A stretch of 64,000 nt of DNA from WRDF01 sp031552235 (GTDB taxonomy: Bacteria > Bacteroidota > Bacteroidia > Bacteroidales > Rikenellaceae), in assembly GCA_031552235.1 (NCBI GenBank), contig JAVBMR010000016.1, positions 1 through 64,000 of the forward strand. The letters are read 5' to 3'. Position numbers and translations under genes: made by a program. Position 1 is the first letter of the stretch, and each line of letters opens with the position of its first letter. Of this stretch, positions 52,222 to 61,063 are shown one piece after another. The notes under the pieces were generated by a model. That model had not been told where the DNA came from and ran no database searches. It saw nothing but the letters and a program-made list of their open reading frames with translations.

Positions 52222-53598
52222 TTACAGGTTCATTATGCGCAATTCCTTGGGGTACATGTTGTTGACCCGGTTTTCGATGCGTTTGGCCCATCCCAGAAGG
52301 AAACCTTCGAACGACACGAGGTTTATCCCTTCTTCCGGGAAATACGAAACGTCTACGTTGTGTTTGCGCAGGTAGTCGAGCGCGGCTTCGAGCGGCAGGT
52401 CGGCTTGCGGGATGGCCGCGCGGTTTATGTCGTGGAAAAGTGCCAGAGGATGCTCGGGCTTGAGTTTGCCCGAGAAGACCTGCCCCATCATGACCCCCGA
52501 CGTGATCACGGACATGCTTTCGGCGACGGATTTGACGTCGGCGAACCGGCTATCGTAATAGGCGTAGATGTTGCCGCCGGCTTGCGTCAGCTTCATGTAT
52601 TCAGGTTGGTTCAGCCAGCCCAGCAGTTCCCGCGGCAGACCTTTGGGGATATCGGAGAAAACCGTACGGCGGGGTTTCGGCGCCAAAGCCCTTTCGCCCT
52701 GCCCGCCTTTGCGGATCACGGCGGCGAAGAACCCCTCGCCATCGAGCTTGTGGGGGTAGAACCTGAACGTCGGGATATCCCCGGCGCTTCCGTTGCCAAC
52801 CGACCCGGTCGCGATGTTCCACTCTTTCGGCACGTCGATCTCAACGCCCTCGCAGTCATACTCTTCGCACAGCCATGCGACGTTATCCTCGTTTTCCTGA
52901 CGGTTGTAAGTACATGTGGAGTATATCAGAATGCCGCCCGGCTTCAGGGTGTCCCAGATGTCGGCGAGGATGCGCCTCTGGCGTGCCGCGCACACGGCGA
53001 CCTGCTCCGGACTCCATTCGTCGAGCGCTTTGGGGTCTTTGCGGAACATGCCCTCGCCCGAGCACGGCGCGTCTACCGCCACCACGTCGAACCAACTGCG
53101 GAAGCCCGAGAAATGTGCCGGGTCGTTGTTCGTAACGACCACGTTGCCAAGCCCCCAGCGTTGTATATTGTCGGCAAGGACCATCGCCCGCGAACGTATG
53201 ACCTCGTTCGCCACAACAAGCCCGTCGAGGCCAACGACGGTCGAGTAGAGCGTGCTTTTGCCGCCCGGCGCTGCGCACAGGTCAAGCAGCCGTATGCCCT
53301 CCCGGTCGCCGATAAGGCTCCGGTAAATATGTTCGACAAACATTGACGACGCCTCTTGCACGTAGTATGCACCGGCATGGAACGCAGGGTCGAGCGTGAA
53401 AGAGGGGCGCTCGCCGAGCAGATAACCGTACCTGCTCCACGGAACCTGCCGCCCTTCGGGACGCTCCTGGATCTTGAATGGATTAAACCTTATCGAGGTT
53501 ACCGGATGGCTGTTATGTATAGTGTCGCACAACTGCGCAGCCTCTTCGGGCGGCAACACCTCGCCGAGCGAGCGGACGAATTCTTCGGGCAGTGTCAT
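52222..53598 (-). CDS. RsmF/NOL1-type rRNA cytosine-C5 methyltransferase
   Basis: SAM-dependent RNA m5C methyltransferase of the NOL1/NOP2/Sun family. LDLCAAPGGKST (~104-115) is the SAM site, DAPCSGEGMFRKD (~174-186) and YSTCTYN (~224-230) hold the two catalytic cysteines. The 458-residue length, with a C-terminal PUA-like part ending in PEEGINLVSFEGFLLGWAKR, resembles RsmF (YebU), which modifies 16S rRNA. Its ATG overlaps the stop of the kinase gene by four bases (ATGA). Confidence 0.9.
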   Translation of the reverse strand: MTLPEEFVRSLGEVLPPEEAAQLCDTIHNSHPVTSIRFNPFKIQERPEGRQVPWSRYGYLLGERPSFTLDPAFHAGAYYVQEASSMFVEHIYRSLIGDREGIRLLDLCAAPGGKSTLYSTVVGLDGLVVANEVIRSRAMVLADNIQRWGLGNVVVTNNDPAHFSGFRSWFDVVAVDAPCSGEGMFRKDPKALDEWSPEQVAVCAARQRRILADIWDTLKPGGILIYSTCTYNRQENEDNVAWLCEEYDCEGVEIDVPKEWNIATGSVGNGSAGDIPTFRFYPHKLDGEGFFAAVIRKGGQGERALAPKPRRTVFSDIPKGLPRELLGWLNQPEYMKLTQAGGNIYAYYDSRFADVKSVAESMSVITSGVMMGQVFSGKLKPEHPLALFHDINRAAIPQADLPLEAALDYLRKHNVDVSYFPEEGINLVSFEGFLLGWAKRIENRVNNMYPKELRIMNL

Positions 53599-54209
53599 CG
53601 GCCTTCAGTTGATTTTATTTGCGAGATTCGCCCGATCACAGGCTCAAGCACCTTCGGGTCCATGACGAAGTCCTCCTTGTCTATATCGAGCGTGATGACC
53701 TCGCCCTCGTAGATGTTGTTGATCCAGTTGTCGTACTTCTCGTTGAGCCGCAACAGGTAGTCCTCCTGTATCGACATTTCGTATGCCCGGCCGCGCTTCT
53801 GGATCTGGCTTATCAGCGTGGGGACGCTGGCTTTCAGGTAGATCAAAAGGTCGGGCCGCTCTATGATGCGGCTCGATATCCCGAAGATTCTCATGTACGA
53901 TTCGTAGTCGCGCGAGCTCATAAGCCCCATCTCGTGCAGGTTGGTGGCGAAGATATGGGCATCCTCGTATATCGTGCGGTCCTGGATCAGGTCGCCGCAC
54001 TCGCCGAGCATTTTGTTGGCCTGCTCGATGCGTGCGCCCAGAAAATAGACCTGCAGGTTGAACGCCCACTGGTTCATGTCCCCGTAGAAATCGTTGAGGT
54101 ACGGATTGCTTATATCTTCTTCGTAGATGCAGGCGCCGAACCTCTTTGCGAGGATCTGCGTCAGCGAGGTCTTGCCGCTGCCTATGTTGCCTGCGATGGC
54201 TATATACAT
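53595..54209 (-). CDS. Deoxynucleoside kinase
   Basis: A 204-residue kinase of the dCK/dGK family. P-loop GNIGSGKT at 7-14, the EEDISNPYLNDFY segment (~30-42) binding the base, and the DRTIYEDAHIFA motif (~77-88) with the conserved ERS-like acidic region. It salvages deoxyadenosine, deoxyguanosine or deoxycytidine; the exact specificity cannot be read. Lies 12 bases after the GH3 gene. Confidence 0.88.
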   Translation of the reverse strand: MYIAIAGNIGSGKTSLTQILAKRFGACIYEEDISNPYLNDFYGDMNQWAFNLQVYFLGARIEQANKMLGECGDLIQDRTIYEDAHIFATNLHEMGLMSSRDYESYMRIFGISSRIIERPDLLIYLKASVPTLISQIQKRGRAYEMSIQEDYLLRLNEKYDNWINNIYEGEVITLDIDKEDFVMDPKVLEPVIGRISQIKSTEGR

Positions 54210-54221
54210 GGTGTTCGGGTT

Positions 54222-55733
54222 TTATTTCTTGTTTATCGCGAGCAGTTCGTCCACGAACGTGCGGTCGTTGAACAGGCGCGGGACCTTGTTCTGTCCGCCC
54301 AGTTTGCCCTTCGACGAGAGCCAGGCCATGAACGTCCCTGGTTCCACGACGCTTACGCGTGGCGGCAGCAACGTTGTGTCTCTGAAACGTTTGGCCTCGT
54401 AATCCGAGTTGACGCGCTGGAGCGCCATGTCGAGTTCGCGCGTGAAATCTTCGATGGACGCAGGCGCTTTTTTGAACTCCACGACCCATTCGTGCCTGCC
54501 CTTGGTTTTGCCCTCCATGTAGACGGGGGCGGCGGAGTATTCCGCAATGACGGCCCCTGTCGCGTGGCTCGCCGCTTCCATGGCGCGTTCGGCGTTTTCT
54601 ATCACAATCTCCTCGCCGAAGGCGTTGATATAGTGTTTCGTGCGGCCAGTGACACGGATGCGGTAGGGCGAGGTGGAGGTGAACTCCACCGTGTCGCCTA
54701 TCATGTAGCGCCAAAGGCCGTTGCAGGTGGTAATTATCATGGCGTAGTTCACGCCTGTGCGCGCGCCCTCCAACGGGACGGCTTTCGACGTGTCGCCGAG
54801 CGAGTCGGTCGGCAGGAATTCATAGTATATGCCGTAGTCGAGCATCAGCAGCATGTCGTCTTGCGCTGGGTCGTCGGCGATCCCGAAGAAGCCTTCCGAC
54901 GCGTTGTACGTTTCCATGTAATTCATGCGGCCGGTCGGGATAAGCGCCTCGTACTGATCGCGGTAGGGTTTGAAATTCATCCCGCCGTACATGAAGAGTT
55001 CGAGGTTGGGCCACACCTCCAGAAGGTTCTTTGCCCCGGTATATTCCAGCACCTTGTTCATCATCACTAGGTTCCACGACGGCACACCCGCGAATGCCCG
55101 CACGTCCTGCTTCACGGTCTCCTCGCATATCCGCCTGACCTTCTCCTCGAAGTCGGGGATTAGCGCGGTCTGCGGCCTCGGGACGCGCTTCAGGTTGGCG
55201 TACCAGGGGGTGTTCTCGATCATTATGGCCGACAGGTCGCCGCTGAAGGCCATTTCGCCCTCGCGCTCCACCTTCTTGCTGCCGCCAAGGGTCAGCGTTT
55301 TTCCGTCAAGCATTTGGCTCTCCTGGTGTGCGTCGAGGTATAACGCCACGACGTCGCGCGGCCCTTGCAGGTGGTGCTGCTTGAGGCCCTGCTGGCTTAC
55401 AGGGACGTATTTGCTTTTGGCGTCGGTAGTGCCTGACGATTTCGCGAACCACCTGATAGGGGTAGGCCAGAAAACGTTCTGTTCGCCGCCCTTGGTGCGC
55501 ATTATGTATTCGTGGAAATGTTCGTAATCGATGACCGGAACGTTTTGCCGGAACTGTTCGGCGTTTGTTATGCCCGGCATACCGCGCTCGCGCCCGAAAA
55601 CGGTATCCCGGCCCTGCGCCAGCAAATAGTCCAACTGCCCGGCCTGCACCTCGGCGGGCCGCTGGCGAAAACGGTCTATCTCGCGCAAACGAGGTTTCAG
55701 GTACAGTCTGGCAAGTTTGGTTATCAGCGGCAT
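54222..55733 (-). CDS. GH3 family acyl-acid amido synthetase-like protein
   Basis: A 503-residue member of the GH3/auxin-responsive family of adenylating enzymes, known in plants for conjugating amino acids to auxin and jasmonate. SSGTTDAKSKYVPV (~99-112) is the ATP P-loop motif, YNASEGFFGI holds the second ATP motif, and WRYMIGDTVEF the third. Bacteroidota carry such genes in many genomes, but their substrates are not established. Here it sits in an operon between trkA (8-base gap) and a deoxynucleoside kinase. Confidence 0.88.
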   Translation of the reverse strand: MPLITKLARLYLKPRLREIDRFRQRPAEVQAGQLDYLLAQGRDTVFGRERGMPGITNAEQFRQNVPVIDYEHFHEYIMRTKGGEQNVFWPTPIRWFAKSSGTTDAKSKYVPVSQQGLKQHHLQGPRDVVALYLDAHQESQMLDGKTLTLGGSKKVEREGEMAFSGDLSAIMIENTPWYANLKRVPRPQTALIPDFEEKVRRICEETVKQDVRAFAGVPSWNLVMMNKVLEYTGAKNLLEVWPNLELFMYGGMNFKPYRDQYEALIPTGRMNYMETYNASEGFFGIADDPAQDDMLLMLDYGIYYEFLPTDSLGDTSKAVPLEGARTGVNYAMIITTCNGLWRYMIGDTVEFTSTSPYRIRVTGRTKHYINAFGEEIVIENAERAMEAASHATGAVIAEYSAAPVYMEGKTKGRHEWVVEFKKAPASIEDFTRELDMALQRVNSDYEAKRFRDTTLLPPRVSVVEPGTFMAWLSSKGKLGGQNKVPRLFNDRTFVDELLAINKK

Positions 55734-55741
55734 ACGGCGCG

Positions 55742-57082
55742 TTAGTTAAAGAATTTACCGACCTTCGGGATGGCGTCGGGCATGGCGAAAACTACGACCC
55801 TGTCGTAGGCGTTTATCGTGGTGTCGCCCACGGCTATCGTAGCTGAATCGCCGCGCACGATGCCCCCGATGATGGCGTCGTCGGGGAAGTCGAGTTCGCG
55901 GATAGTTTGTTTCGTGGCCGGCGAGTTGGGCTTGGCGATATATTCCAGCACCTCGGCGTCGCTGCCCGTGAGGCATTTTATCGCCTGCACGTCGGTGGCC
56001 ATCGTGAAGCGGAAGATATTGCTTGCCGTGATGAGTTTCTTGTTTATTATGGTGTCGATCCCGATACTCTCCGCAAGGTTGATGTAGTTGAGGTTTTCGA
56101 CCTCGGCGATCACTTTCTTGACTCCCACGCGCTTGGCGAGCATCGCCGCCAGGATATTGGTTTCGGCCCTGCCCGTGACGGCCACGAAAGCGTCCATCGA
56201 GGCCAGGCCCTCTTCCATCATGGCGTCTATGTCGCGTCCGTCCTCGTGGATTATGAGCGTTTTATCCAGCTGTTCCGTAAGCCTGTACGCTTTTTCCTCG
56301 TTGTATTCGACCAGTTTTATGTTCACTTCCTTCTCAAGCCCCGACGCTATGCGCACCCCTATCCGGCTGCCTCCGAGGATCATCATGTTCTTGATGTCGA
56401 TGTTGGCCTTGCCCGAGTAATTCAGTACCTCTTCGACCGAATCCCGGTTGGTTATGACGTAGATCGTGTCGCCGCCAAGGAAGCGGTCGCTGCCGCGCGG
56501 GATAAACGTATGGCCGTCGCGGACAATGGCGATGGTTCTGTAAGGCAGGTTGTGCCGGTCTACGGTAGCTTCGAGCAGTGTCTTGTCGACGAGGCTCGAC
56601 GACCCGTCGAGTTTGAACACCACCAGCGAGAGCATGCCGCCCGAGAATTCGACGAATTCGGTGGACGAGGTGTGCCCCAGCAGTTTTATGACCTCTTCGG
56701 CGCCGATAAGCTCCGGGTAGAACAGGTAGTCGATGCCCATATTGATGAACATCTCCTTGTTGTTAGGTTCGAGGTATTCGTAATTGTCGATGCGGGCTAT
56801 GGACTTGCGAGCCCCCAGCTGCTTGGCGAGCATGGCCGATATAATGTTGGTATTCTCCTCGTGCGCCACGGCGATGAAGAGGTCGGCTTTGCGCACGGCG
56901 GCTTTTTTCAGCGCCGAGAACGTCGTCGAGTTGCCCTCGACGGTAATGACGTCGGAAAGGCCCTCCAGTTCTTCGAGCAGCTTGGGGTCGATGTCGATGA
57001 CCGTTATTTCGTGGTTCGCGCCGCTGAGCATCTTGGCAAGGTGAGTACCTACTTCGCCGGCTCCGGCAATGGCTATCTTCAT
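55742..57082 (-). CDS. trkA: Trk potassium uptake regulatory protein TrkA
   Basis: Peripheral NAD(H)-binding regulator of TrkH potassium channels. Two RCK units are visible, each with a Rossmann start (IAGAGEVGTHLAKML at ~4-18 and MILGGSRIGVRIASGL at ~233) and a TrkA-C domain; total 446 residues. First gene of a five-gene transcript. TrkH is not adjacent, so the channel is encoded elsewhere. Confidence 0.95.
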   Translation of the reverse strand: MKIAIAGAGEVGTHLAKMLSGANHEITVIDIDPKLLEELEGLSDVITVEGNSTTFSALKKAAVRKADLFIAVAHEENTNIISAMLAKQLGARKSIARIDNYEYLEPNNKEMFINMGIDYLFYPELIGAEEVIKLLGHTSSTEFVEFSGGMLSLVVFKLDGSSSLVDKTLLEATVDRHNLPYRTIAIVRDGHTFIPRGSDRFLGGDTIYVITNRDSVEEVLNYSGKANIDIKNMMILGGSRIGVRIASGLEKEVNIKLVEYNEEKAYRLTEQLDKTLIIHEDGRDIDAMMEEGLASMDAFVAVTGRAETNILAAMLAKRVGVKKVIAEVENLNYINLAESIGIDTIINKKLITASNIFRFTMATDVQAIKCLTGSDAEVLEYIAKPNSPATKQTIRELDFPDDAIIGGIVRGDSATIAVGDTTINAYDRVVVFAMPDAIPKVGKFFN

Positions 57083-57101
57083 AACTCTACATTAAGATTA
57101 A

Positions 57102-57109
57102 CAAAAATA
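57102..57109 (-). promoter_or_regulatory. -7 box of the trkA operon
   Basis: TATTTTTG on the - strand, 20 bases before the trkA ATG. No clear -33 TTG. It is divergent from the GH76 promoter, with ~15-40 bases between them. Confidence 0.4.
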
Positions 57110-57124
57110 CACAAAAGAAGTGAC

Positions 57125-57155
57125 TTGGAGAAATCGGGCCGGAATATTATATTTG
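57125..57155 (+). promoter_or_regulatory. GH76 gene promoter
   Basis: TTG at 57125-57127, exactly 20 bases, then TATATTTG at 57148-57155. It lies 61 bases before the chosen ATG and supports the start at 57216 over the longer frame. Confidence 0.7.
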
Positions 57156-57215
57156 CATTTATTACAACTAAGGTCATCAATAACCTTACCAATGTCCATT
57201 AATTTAAAACGACCC

Positions 57216-58475
57216 ATGAAAAAGATCTTTACGCGTGTTTTAACCCTATGTTTAGTCGTTTCGGCCGTCGTTGCCGGGAGCCAGGCCCTCGTTTCGTGCA
57301 AATCAAAGGAAACGAAGGGCGGCGGTGTATGGGCCGGCGCGGCCGACAGTTGCACGTTCGTGCTGGTCGACCGGTTCATGGACAAGGAGACGGGCCTTTT
57401 CAAAGGCTCGGCAGGCGACATACTAAAAAACAGCCAGTGGATGTACTGGCAGCAGGCCTACTCGATGGACGTGCTGATCCGCTCGTACAACCGCATAAAA
57501 AACAGCGACCCAAGGCTGGCGGCCAAATACGAGAAATATATCTCGCTGTGGACGGCCAACAAGGGAAACAACTGGTGGAACGACAACCGCAACGGGTTCT
57601 ACAACCAATTCACGGACGACATGGCGTGGATCGCGATAACGCTGCTTGACCTCGCCGAAGCGTTTGGCAGCGAGAAATACCACACGCTGGCCGAGGAGGT
57701 CTACGGGTATATGGTTGAGGATATACGTGTCGTGGAGGATGAGAAAGGGTGGGGATTGTGTTGGCGCCTGGTGGTGGATGCCGATCCGACAGAGGAATAT
57801 GTAGCCCAGTCGGAAGCCCGCCACGCTTGTACCGTCGTGCCTGCCGGTGTTGTGGCTTGCAGGCTGTATAATGACACCGGCAAAGAAATTTACCTCGAAC
57901 AGGCGATCAAAGTGTACGACTACATGAGGCAGTGGGGCGGCGCGGACGATAACGGTTCTGTGGGCGAACCCCCGCTCACATACACGCAGGGCGCGTGGAT
58001 CGAGATGTGCAGGCTGCTTTTCCACATCACAGGCGAGAAGAAATACATGGACGACGCGATAAAATGCGCCGAATTCACTATGCAGGCGAACGGAAGGTGC
58101 ACCAAGTCGGGATACGACGACGGCAACGGCAACGGCATACTGAGGGACGAAGGCGCGACCGAGGACAACAGCTTCTTTAAAGCGGCGTTTATCCCCTACG
58201 TGCTGAACCTCGCGATGGACGAAGCCACCTCCGAAGCTCTGCGCGGGCGCATAGTACAGTTTATGGTCTACAACGCCGAAACTATGTGGTCGAACGTAGA
58301 CCGTTCGCTTTACCCGGCGATGTACGTCAATTCGGACTGGACCAAGGTCTATGATGCGACTGTTACGGTTGGCGACGAAACTTATGTGAGGCCTGGTTCG
58401 CTCGGCGCGCAGACCAGCGGGGCATCGCTGCTCGAAGGCATGGCGCGCCTCGAAGAGGCCGGGTTGGTGCGGTAG
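57216..58475 (+). CDS. GH76 family alpha-mannanase-like lipoprotein
   Basis: A 419-residue lipoprotein: signal peptide with lipobox LVSC, cysteine at residue 28, so it is anchored to a membrane, probably on the surface or periplasmic side. The GH76 (alpha/alpha)6 fold shows the catalytic Asp pair D134-D135 in QFTDDMAWIAI, and QQAYSMDVLI and GNNWWNDNRNGFY fit the family. GH76 enzymes are endo-alpha-1,6-mannanases for yeast mannan. It is isolated from SusC/D genes, so it may act alone or be a non-PUL homologue. Confidence 0.88.
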   Translation: MKKIFTRVLTLCLVVSAVVAGSQALVSCKSKETKGGGVWAGAADSCTFVLVDRFMDKETGLFKGSAGDILKNSQWMYWQQAYSMDVLIRSYNRIKNSDPRLAAKYEKYISLWTANKGNNWWNDNRNGFYNQFTDDMAWIAITLLDLAEAFGSEKYHTLAEEVYGYMVEDIRVVEDEKGWGLCWRLVVDADPTEEYVAQSEARHACTVVPAGVVACRLYNDTGKEIYLEQAIKVYDYMRQWGGADDNGSVGEPPLTYTQGAWIEMCRLLFHITGEKKYMDDAIKCAEFTMQANGRCTKSGYDDGNGNGILRDEGATEDNSFFKAAFIPYVLNLAMDEATSEALRGRIVQFMVYNAETMWSNVDRSLYPAMYVNSDWTKVYDATVTVGDETYVRPGSLGAQTSGASLLEGMARLEEAGLVR

Positions 58476-58520
58476 CGGCCGGAACTTTTTTGGCTTAAGC
58501 AGAACTTAAAAAAGACCATA

Positions 58521-58838
58521 TTGACGACACTTATAATCATATTGATATCGGTCGTGGCGGTCGGGGTGTTCGCACTCGGGCTGTCGCTGACCCTCATATT
58601 CAAAGGCCACCATATCAAATCGGAGATATCGGATAATGAGAATATGCGTAACCTGGGGATAAAATGCGCGGCGCAGCAGATGCGCGAGGAGGAGTGCGGC
58701 ATGCGCGGTAATGCCCGGGACGGCGCCAGCGGCGGCCAGCCAGGCAATCATGCCGATTGCGCGCCGGGCGGATGCGCTTCGTGCGCCTCGGATGCCCATG
58801 TTACGGGCGCTTCAGGCGCTTCGGACGATAAGAAATAG
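58521..58838 (+). CDS. Small single-pass membrane protein, Cys-rich tail
   Basis: A 105-residue protein with one N-terminal membrane helix (~3-27, LIIILISVVAVGVFALGLSL) and a cytosolic or periplasmic tail. The MRNLGIKCAAQ segment (~42-52) resembles a conserved motif of small Bacteroidales membrane proteins. The rest holds six cysteines over ~60 residues in Gly/Ala-rich sequence (CGM, CAPGGCASC). No ATG exists in frame; the start is TTG at 58521. Function unknown; it follows GH76 after 45 bases. Confidence 0.6.
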   Translation: MTTLIIILISVVAVGVFALGLSLTLIFKGHHIKSEISDNENMRNLGIKCAAQQMREEECGMRGNARDGASGGQPGNHADCAPGGCASCASDAHVTGASGASDDKK

Positions 58839-58947
58839 GTTGTATTATAGTTGCTTCGTGTCTACGGGATGGCCTGTATGGCTTCTGCGCCTATAACCGC
58901 ATTGCCGTTGCCGCACACTATCGTTGCCAACTGCCATTTCGGTCTGC

Positions 58948-59658
58948 CTACCACCTCGTGTGGAATTTTCGCAATTCTTTATTGAGGGATTTGTGCCTGC
59001 CGCCGGTATGCTCGTCGAGCAGGGCGTGGAATTTCGGGCCGTGGTTCTTATGGACCGTATGACAGAGTTCGTGGAGCAGGATGTAGTCGATCAGATGGTC
59101 GGGAAGGCGCATAAGGTGCAGGCTCAGCGACAGGTCGTTGCGCACGGTGCAGCTCCCCCATTTGCTCACGGTGTTGCGTACGGACACTTTCCCGTGCCTG
59201 AAACCATGCTCCGCGGCAAGTTGTGCGACACGTTCGGGCAGGTATTCCTTGGCTTCGGCTCGCCACGCCTCTTCGATACCTTTCTTTATCGCGCCTTGCA
59301 CCTCGCCGTCCCTGTAGTCTGATTCGAGCGGATAGGTAACACTTATGATGCCGACGCGCAGTGAGAGCGTGATTTTGGCCGTGTCGGCAGGGGTCAGTTC
59401 GAGATGATGCCGCCGGGTCGAGTAGGGCATCTCGATCACCTCGGCGGGGTGCTTGTCGGCGTACCGGGAGATGGCTGCCTGTACCCATTCCGCCCTCGAT
59501 TCGGCGAACCGCAGCGCCTCTTTCATCGACACCGAGGGCGGCATGGAAAGACGCACCTTGTCGGGCGGCCGCACCGAAAGCGTGATGCGCCTCGCCCGCC
59601 TGGTCTTCGACACGGTTATCTCGCCGAGCTGCGGATGGTTGATCGTGGTGGTTGACAT
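58948..59658 (-). CDS. YgjP-like M48 metallopeptidase domain protein
   Basis: A 236-residue YgjP/DUF45 protein. The zinc motif HELCH is at 196-200, with a third ligand in the following KNHGPKFH helix, and the WGSC strand (167-170) is a family hallmark. It starts with an N-terminal beta domain (~10-110). Members are gluzincin-like proteins of uncertain substrate. Its stop is ~110 bases from the end of the small membrane gene on the other strand. Confidence 0.85.
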   Translation of the reverse strand: MSTTTINHPQLGEITVSKTRRARRITLSVRPPDKVRLSMPPSVSMKEALRFAESRAEWVQAAISRYADKHPAEVIEMPYSTRRHHLELTPADTAKITLSLRVGIISVTYPLESDYRDGEVQGAIKKGIEEAWRAEAKEYLPERVAQLAAEHGFRHGKVSVRNTVSKWGSCTVRNDLSLSLHLMRLPDHLIDYILLHELCHTVHKNHGPKFHALLDEHTGGRHKSLNKELRKFHTRW

Positions 59659-59670
59659 AAAATCTAAAAG

Positions 59671-59693
59671 AAAACGGCCTCTTTGGCCGTTTT
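59671..59693 (-). terminator. argH terminator
   Basis: Perfect 9-bp stem AAAACGGCC (59671-59679) with GGCCGTTTT (59685-59693), loop TCTTT, followed by a T-rich run in the - direction, 25 bases past the argH stop and 12 bases before the YgjP ATG. Confidence 0.85.
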
Positions 59694-59717
59694 GTTACTT
59701 GGGTTATCCCTGCTTAT

Positions 59718-61052
59718 TTACTTAACCAGTTCGCTTTCCGCCTTTTCGACCTTTTCGAAGCCGAACTGTTTCATCACGCTGTCCATCAGGCTGGCTATCC
59801 GGTCGTTGCAAAGGTTGCCGATGCTGCCTTCGTGCGTGTGCCGCACGTTGCGCTCGGGGACGAATTCGCCGCGTTCGATATCGAGGCCGACCTGCTTATA
59901 CGCCTCCCTGAAGGGTACGCCACCCTGCGCCAGTTTGTTTACGCTGTCGACGCTGAAGATGTAGTCGTACATCTTGTCGTCGAGGATGCCCTCGCGGACG
60001 CTCACGTGTTCGAGCATGTATTTGGCCATGCGCAGCGACTCCGCGATGTCGTCGAGTGCCGGGAACAGCACCTCTTTAAGTAGCTGCAAGTCACGGTTGT
60101 AGCCCAGCGGAAGGTTGGTAGTAAGCATGGTTATCTGGTTCGGCAACGCTTGGATGATGTTGCACTTGCCGCGCATGATCTCCCATACGTCAGGGTTCTT
60201 TTTGTGCGGCATGATGCTCGACCCGGTGGTCAGTTCCGGCGGGTACGAGATGAAGTTGAAGTTCTGGTTGAGGAACATGGTGTTGTCCATCGCCAGCCTC
60301 GCGAGTGTCGCAGCGGCCGACGAAACGGCCTGTGCAACAATGCGTTCCGTCTTGCCGCGCCCCATTTGAGCGTAGACAACGTTATAGGCCGGCGAGTCGA
60401 AACCAAGCAGGTTGGTAGTCATCGTGCGGTCGAGCGGGAACGACGATCCGTACCCTGCCGCCGACCCTAACGGGTTGCGGTTCACTACCTTGTATGCCGC
60501 CAGCATCATCTGCATGTCGTCGACGAGCGACTCGGCGTAGGCGCCGAACCAAAGCCCGAACGACGAAGGCATGGCCACCTGCAGGTGCGTGTAACCCGGC
60601 ATCAGCACGTCTTTGTGCTGCTCCGACAGGCCCTGGAGGGTCGTGAAAAGTTCTAACATCCCTTGGCAGATTTCGTATATCCGGCGGCGGAGGCAGATGC
60701 GCAGGTCGACCAACACCTGGTCGTTGCGCGAACGGCCGCTGTGTATCTTTTTGCCTACATCGCCAACGCGCTGTGTGAGAAGGAATTCCACCTGCGAATG
60801 TACGTCCTCGACTCCGTCCTCTATCGTGAAGTCGCCGCTTTTGATCTCGGCGTATATCTTCTTGAGTTCGGCCTGTACCTGCCCGAGTTCCTGTGACGTG
60901 AGCAGCCCGATGGATTCGAGCATGCGCGTGTGGGCGAGCGAGCCAAGTACGTCTGCCTCAGTGAGGTACATATCCATTTCGCGGTCGCGGCCGACCGTAT
61001 ATTTGTCGACGGCCTGGTCGGCGTCGGTATTTTTTTGCCAGAGTTTTGCCAT
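59718..61052 (-). CDS. argH: Argininosuccinate lyase
   Basis: Cleaves argininosuccinate to arginine and fumarate. The fumarase-superfamily signature TGSSIMPHKKNPD (~278-290) is exact. 444 residues. It follows argE by 11 bases on the same transcript. Confidence 0.95.
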   Translation of the reverse strand: MAKLWQKNTDADQAVDKYTVGRDREMDMYLTEADVLGSLAHTRMLESIGLLTSQELGQVQAELKKIYAEIKSGDFTIEDGVEDVHSQVEFLLTQRVGDVGKKIHSGRSRNDQVLVDLRICLRRRIYEICQGMLELFTTLQGLSEQHKDVLMPGYTHLQVAMPSSFGLWFGAYAESLVDDMQMMLAAYKVVNRNPLGSAAGYGSSFPLDRTMTTNLLGFDSPAYNVVYAQMGRGKTERIVAQAVSSAAATLARLAMDNTMFLNQNFNFISYPPELTTGSSIMPHKKNPDVWEIMRGKCNIIQALPNQITMLTTNLPLGYNRDLQLLKEVLFPALDDIAESLRMAKYMLEHVSVREGILDDKMYDYIFSVDSVNKLAQGGVPFREAYKQVGLDIERGEFVPERNVRHTHEGSIGNLCNDRIASLMDSVMKQFGFEKVEKAESELVK

Positions 61053-61063
61053 TTCGTTGCGGT

